Of a DNA stretch of 64,000 bases, positions 60,144 through 64,000 are shown one piece after another. A model generated the notes under the pieces. It searched no databases. It was not told the DNA's origin and saw nothing but the letters and a program-made list of their open reading frames with translations. Every line of letters starts with the position of its first letter. The stretch's first letter is position 1. Made by a program: the position numbers and the translations under genes. This DNA comes from an uncultured Anaerolineae bacterium (GTDB lineage Bacteria; Chloroflexota; Anaerolineae; Anaerolineales; Villigracilaceae): positions 19,479 through 83,478 of the forward strand of contig CAIJPN010000146.1 in assembly GCA_903822545.1 (NCBI GenBank), written 5' to 3'.

Positions 60144-60587
60144 TAAGATATAAACGCCGTGGATGCTGCAAAAGTTTCTGTGTGGCGCAATTCCTTTGCC
60201 AGTTTTGCCGTTTGTCCAATTGTGTGGCCGAAGCTGCTCTGGCTGAATAAACTTTATTAACGCAAAGCCACCTACCAAGCCTTGCCCTTCGCGCGCTTCT
60301 CTCCATCCCCGGCATGGACTTATCCCAGGATCACGCTGCCGATTGCCCTGCGCCAGCGTCAGGATGTAAAAATCATTTCCATGCCATTGCTCAAACAGCC
60401 CTGGTATCATCGATGATTGGCTTATACTTATCCTAATATCCACCTGCCTCCCGTCAACTCGGTGGCTGAGATGGCGCAAGCCAACCCCAATCTGTGCACG
60501 TGCCAACCGGATTTATACCTGGAACCGAATCTCTACTGTCAATACCCCCATGTTTGGGGATGCCACAAACAGGCAAAAATTCTCACA

Positions 60588-60947
60588 ATGAGCGATTTCA
60601 CCCCCATTCACTTTCTCGACCACCCCATCACGGTTCGTTTCGATGAACCACCCGCCCACGAAAAAACCCCGCCCTGCCCGGTCAGCTTCGAGTGGGATGG
60701 GAAAGTTTTCACCATCACCGAACTGCTCTCAGCCTGGAGCGATTTCACCCGTCGCGGGCGTTCAGCCCGCAATATGCGTCCCAGCCATGCAGAAGTCGCC
60801 TCCGGGCGCGGTTCGCTGGGGGTGGGGCGTTTCTACTTCCGCGTGCGCGTGGATACTGTGCAGGTTTTTGATATCTACTACGATCGCGCCATCGTCGATG
60901 CGGATGACCGCAAAGGGCATTGGTTTGTGTATCGAGAGTTGGAGTAG
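60588..60947 (+). CDS. Small DUF6504-like protein
   Basis: 119 residues, soluble, with no signal peptide. The core FEWDGKVFTITELLSAWSDF and the tail FYFRVRVDTVQVFDIYYDRA resemble DUF6504 proteins, which in other bacteria sit beside error-prone polymerase genes. That link is not seen here. I chose ATG 60588 because similarity begins there, though its ribosome site is weak. The frame extends to 60417 without family-like sequence. It precedes tgt by about 60 bases. Confidence 0.65.
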   Translation: MSDFTPIHFLDHPITVRFDEPPAHEKTPPCPVSFEWDGKVFTITELLSAWSDFTRRGRSARNMRPSHAEVASGRGSLGVGRFYFRVRVDTVQVFDIYYDRAIVDADDRKGHWFVYRELE

Positions 60948-60991
60948 CTGGTAAGTAAAAAGGAGACTGTCACCTTTTTACTGCTCCCGTT

Positions 60992-62157
<1,166 letters not shown>

Positions 62158-62221
62158 CCCCCAAGCGCTCTTCGACAGCGCTATTGCTCTGCTCAAGGCA
62201 ACAAAAAATAAGGAAAACCGA

Positions 62222-63031
62222 ATGAACATCATCTATGCCATCCTCTTCGGCATCGTCCAGGGATTGACTGAATTCATCCCTGTCTCATCCACCGCACACC
62301 TGCTTATCACTCAAAAACTGCTGGGGATTGCCTCCGGCGATGCCACCTTCTCGTTTTTAGTGCTGGTGCAGCTTGGCACAATTCTTTCGCTGATTCTTTT
62401 TTTCTGGAAAGACCTGCTGGAACTGGCAATCGCCTTTTTTGCCCGACCCTTCTCCAGCGAGAAGAATAAACTGGCCTGGTACATCATCATCGCCACCATC
62501 CCCGCCCTGTTGGCGGGATATGCGCTCAAAGACGTGATCGAGCACCTTTTCAAAACCCCGCTGCTGGAGGCGGGCATCCGGCTGTGTGCCGCCGCCATCC
62601 TCCTGGCTTCTGCAGAGCGTCTCGACAAACAAACCCGCACCATCAAAGATATGACCTGGCTGGACGCGCTTTTCATCGGCTTCTTCCAGGTGATCGCTGT
62701 CTTTCCTGGCGCATCGCGCAGCGGAACCACCATCAGCGGTGGCATGTTCCGGGGCCTGGATCGCTACGAAGCCGCGCGTTTCGCCTTCCTGATGTCCGTT
62801 CCCATCTTGACCGCGGCTGGTATCTTCGAAGCCCGTTCGGTTATCCAGATGAACAATACCTGGGATATCCTGCCCTACATCCTGATCGGGTTTATCTCCG
62901 CAGCCATCGTTGGTTGGGTCTCACTCAAGTGGCTGATGGAATACCTGCACCGTCATTCCCTGTATGTTTTTGCAGCTTATTGCGCCCTGGCCGGGACAAT
63001 TTCCCTGGCTGCTCAATTTTTGGTCAAATAA
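62222..63031 (+). CDS. uppP: Undecaprenyl-diphosphatase UppP (BacA)
   Basis: 269 residues with about eight membrane helices. It dephosphorylates undecaprenyl diphosphate to recycle the lipid carrier of peptidoglycan synthesis and confers bacitracin resistance. Both signature motifs are present: GIVQGLTEFIPVSSTAHL at the N-terminus and PGASRSGTTISGGMFRGL near residue 160. ATG 62222 was chosen as the family start; GGAAAACCGA precedes it. The open frame upstream overlaps the tgt end and is not used. It stands near the PBP gene, in the same envelope pathway, though on the other strand. Confidence 0.96.
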   Translation: MNIIYAILFGIVQGLTEFIPVSSTAHLLITQKLLGIASGDATFSFLVLVQLGTILSLILFFWKDLLELAIAFFARPFSSEKNKLAWYIIIATIPALLAGYALKDVIEHLFKTPLLEAGIRLCAAAILLASAERLDKQTRTIKDMTWLDALFIGFFQVIAVFPGASRSGTTISGGMFRGLDRYEAARFAFLMSVPILTAAGIFEARSVIQMNNTWDILPYILIGFISAAIVGWVSLKWLMEYLHRHSLYVFAAYCALAGTISLAAQFLVK

Positions 63032-63035
63032 ATAC

Positions 63036-63131
63036 TCGTAAGGGCGACCATTCATGGCATAACCCGGCGCAATTTTGCAAAGGAACCCGCATAAAACAAC
63101 GGCTTTGCGCATCGGGCGGGTCACCCCTCCC
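63036..63131. repeat. Degenerate inverted-repeat remnant between uppP and the M20 gene
   Basis: GTAAGGGCGACC near the left end is partly mirrored by GGGTCACCCCT near the right end. Similar GTAGGGGCGACC repeats occur widely between bacterial genes. The match is imperfect, so this is probably a decayed copy. Confidence 0.35.
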
Positions 63132-63150
63132 ATCACTATATAAAAAGAGC

Positions 63151-63156
63151 TATAAA
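63151..63156 (+). promoter_or_regulatory. Putative -10 box of the M20 peptidase gene
   Basis: TATAAA, 5 nt before the ATG at 63162, with no ribosome site between. A second TATA-rich word lies a little upstream. Confidence 0.35.
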
Positions 63157-63161
63157 ACCCT

Positions 63162-64000
63162 ATGGATATATCCCCCAACACCCCCGCAATGTTCGCCCTG
63201 CTGAAAAAGCTGGTCGAAACCGAATCCCCCTCCACCGATAAGGCTGCTGTAGATCGGGTTGGAGCCATTGTGGCTGCTGAAGCCCGCAGCCTGGGCGCGG
63301 ATGTTGAAATCCTGCCCAGTGTTACCACTGGTGACCATGTGCTCTCCCGCTGGGGCCAGGGCAGCGGCGGAATCCTGCTGCTGTGCCACATGGATACCGT
63401 CTTCCCGCTCGGCACCCTGCAAAAAATCCCTTACCGCCAGGATGGGGAGAAAACCTTCGGCCCTGGCACGCTGGATATGAAATCTGGCATTGTTATTGCC
63501 CTTCAAGCCGTTGCCATGCTCAAAGCTGCGGGGCAGATGCCCGCCCGCCCGATCACCCTGTTGTGCACATCTGATGAAGAAATTGGCAGTGATACATCTG
63601 TCGCACACATCGAGCGTCTCGCCAAACAGTCCGCGCTGGTGCTGGTGCTCGAATCGGCCCTGCTAGATGGCTCGCTCAAAACCTGGCGCAAAGGCGTTGG
63701 CGAATTTGAGATCAAAATCACGGGGCGGGCAGCCCACTCGGGCGGCGAGCACGAAAAGGGTCGGAATGCCATCGAGGAGCTTTCGCACCAGGTGCTTGCC
63801 ATTCAAAAGCTGACCGATTATGCCAAAGGCACCACAGTCAACATTGGCACCATCCGCGGCGGCATCGCCACCAACGTGGTGCCCGATGAAGCCGTGGCGA
63901 TGGGCGATTTGCGCATTCTTGACCCTGCCGAAGAGGGGCGCATCATGACGGCACTCAGGGCGCTCAAGCCCATGCTGGATGGCACCACCATCAGTGTCAG
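63162..64000 (+). CDS. M20 family metallopeptidase (carboxypeptidase G2-like), 3' end cut by window
   Basis: About 279 residues are visible and the frame is open at the right edge. M20 enzymes use two zinc ions to remove C-terminal residues or deacylate. Metal ligands are seen: His and Asp in LLCHMDTVFP, Asp in GPGTLDMKSG, the catalytic Glu-Glu in CTSDEEIGS, and the Glu in LVLESA. The dimerisation domain begins around KITGRAAHSGGEHEKGRNAI. The pattern fits glutamate carboxypeptidase/CPG2-type members. No signal peptide is present. The missing part should contain the last metal His. Confidence 0.92.
   Translation, partial: MDISPNTPAMFALLKKLVETESPSTDKAAVDRVGAIVAAEARSLGADVEILPSVTTGDHVLSRWGQGSGGILLLCHMDTVFPLGTLQKIPYRQDGEKTFGPGTLDMKSGIVIALQAVAMLKAAGQMPARPITLLCTSDEEIGSDTSVAHIERLAKQSALVLVLESALLDGSLKTWRKGVGEFEIKITGRAAHSGGEHEKGRNAIEELSHQVLAIQKLTDYAKGTTVNIGTIRGGIATNVVPDEAVAMGDLRILDPAEEGRIMTALRALKPMLDGTTISV

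Larger units (their letters stand above)
60030..60587. other. Intergenic region with two palindromic elements
   Basis: 558 bases. The left part holds a long inverted repeat (60069-60117) and a shorter palindrome (60120-60143). The right part (60145-60587) shows no hairpin, RNA or convincing start signals; an open frame continuous with the next gene exists but looks untranslated. Confidence 0.55.

Noticed and set aside
60130..60506. N-terminal extension of the MaoC-like protein
   Set aside because: It runs through the inverted repeat and palindrome; the hot-dog domain begins near MSTLPLNQG with a good ribosome site at 60029.

Overview
The window looks like a chromosomal segment of an anaerobic or facultative member of the Chloroflexota, most likely class Anaerolineae. 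This is inferred from content, not from a marker-gene tree. The signs are moderately high GC, many large sensor kinases, eukaryotic-type Ser/Thr kinases joined to other modules, secreted proteins with long Thr-Pro tracts, a tungsten-type aldehyde:ferredoxin oxidoreductase, class A PBP, UppP and Tgt. Several genes have a TANAAT -10 box only 5-8 nt before ATG with no Shine-Dalgarno, which suggests frequent leaderless transcripts. No tRNA, rRNA, CRISPR array, transposase or phage gene was seen.

Layout. 1-4860 (minus): truncated Ser/Thr kinase-STAND protein and an overlapping pair of sensor kinases. 5114-9443 (minus): MFS transporter, lipoprotein hydrolase, a REPIN-like repeat, and a pseudokinase fused to a beta-propeller. 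9526-13329 (minus): two ABC exporter halves carrying two repeat elements. 13356-16234 (minus): glutamine amidotransferase and a two-domain oxidoreductase. 16473-20350: tungsten AOR (plus) facing its probable maturation genes (radical SAM with AbrB domain, MoaD-like protein, small unknown protein; minus). 20609-24966: M29 aminopeptidase, RtcB, PAS histidine kinase.

25296-34928 (plus) is the most interesting block: SWIM zinc-finger protein, DUF5691, MoxR-type AAA+, membrane protein, DUF5682 and VWA protein, with an independently transcribed LysM protein inside. These domains recur together but have no settled function. 34995-36779 is an arsenic module (ArsR plus a double-methyltransferase ArsM) with two matching operators. 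36941-42811 is a phosphorelay set: 5xGAF hybrid kinase, single-domain receiver, receiver-adenylate cyclase; an HD protein follows. 43472-49604 is a MoxR/DUF58/DUF4129 operon split by an AT-rich, opposite-strand GT-C-like membrane gene.

49627-50886: small P-loop kinase and rpsU-infA behind an attenuator-like leader. 50951-56358: SurE and three secreted proteins, ending in an M23 peptidase with a Thr-Pro stalk and two GerMN-like domains. 56422-60029 (minus): MaoC-like dehydratase translationally coupled to a class A PBP. 60588-64000 (plus): DUF6504-like protein, Tgt, UppP and a truncated M20 peptidase. Short dispersed repeats occur both between genes and, unusually, in frame inside genes.
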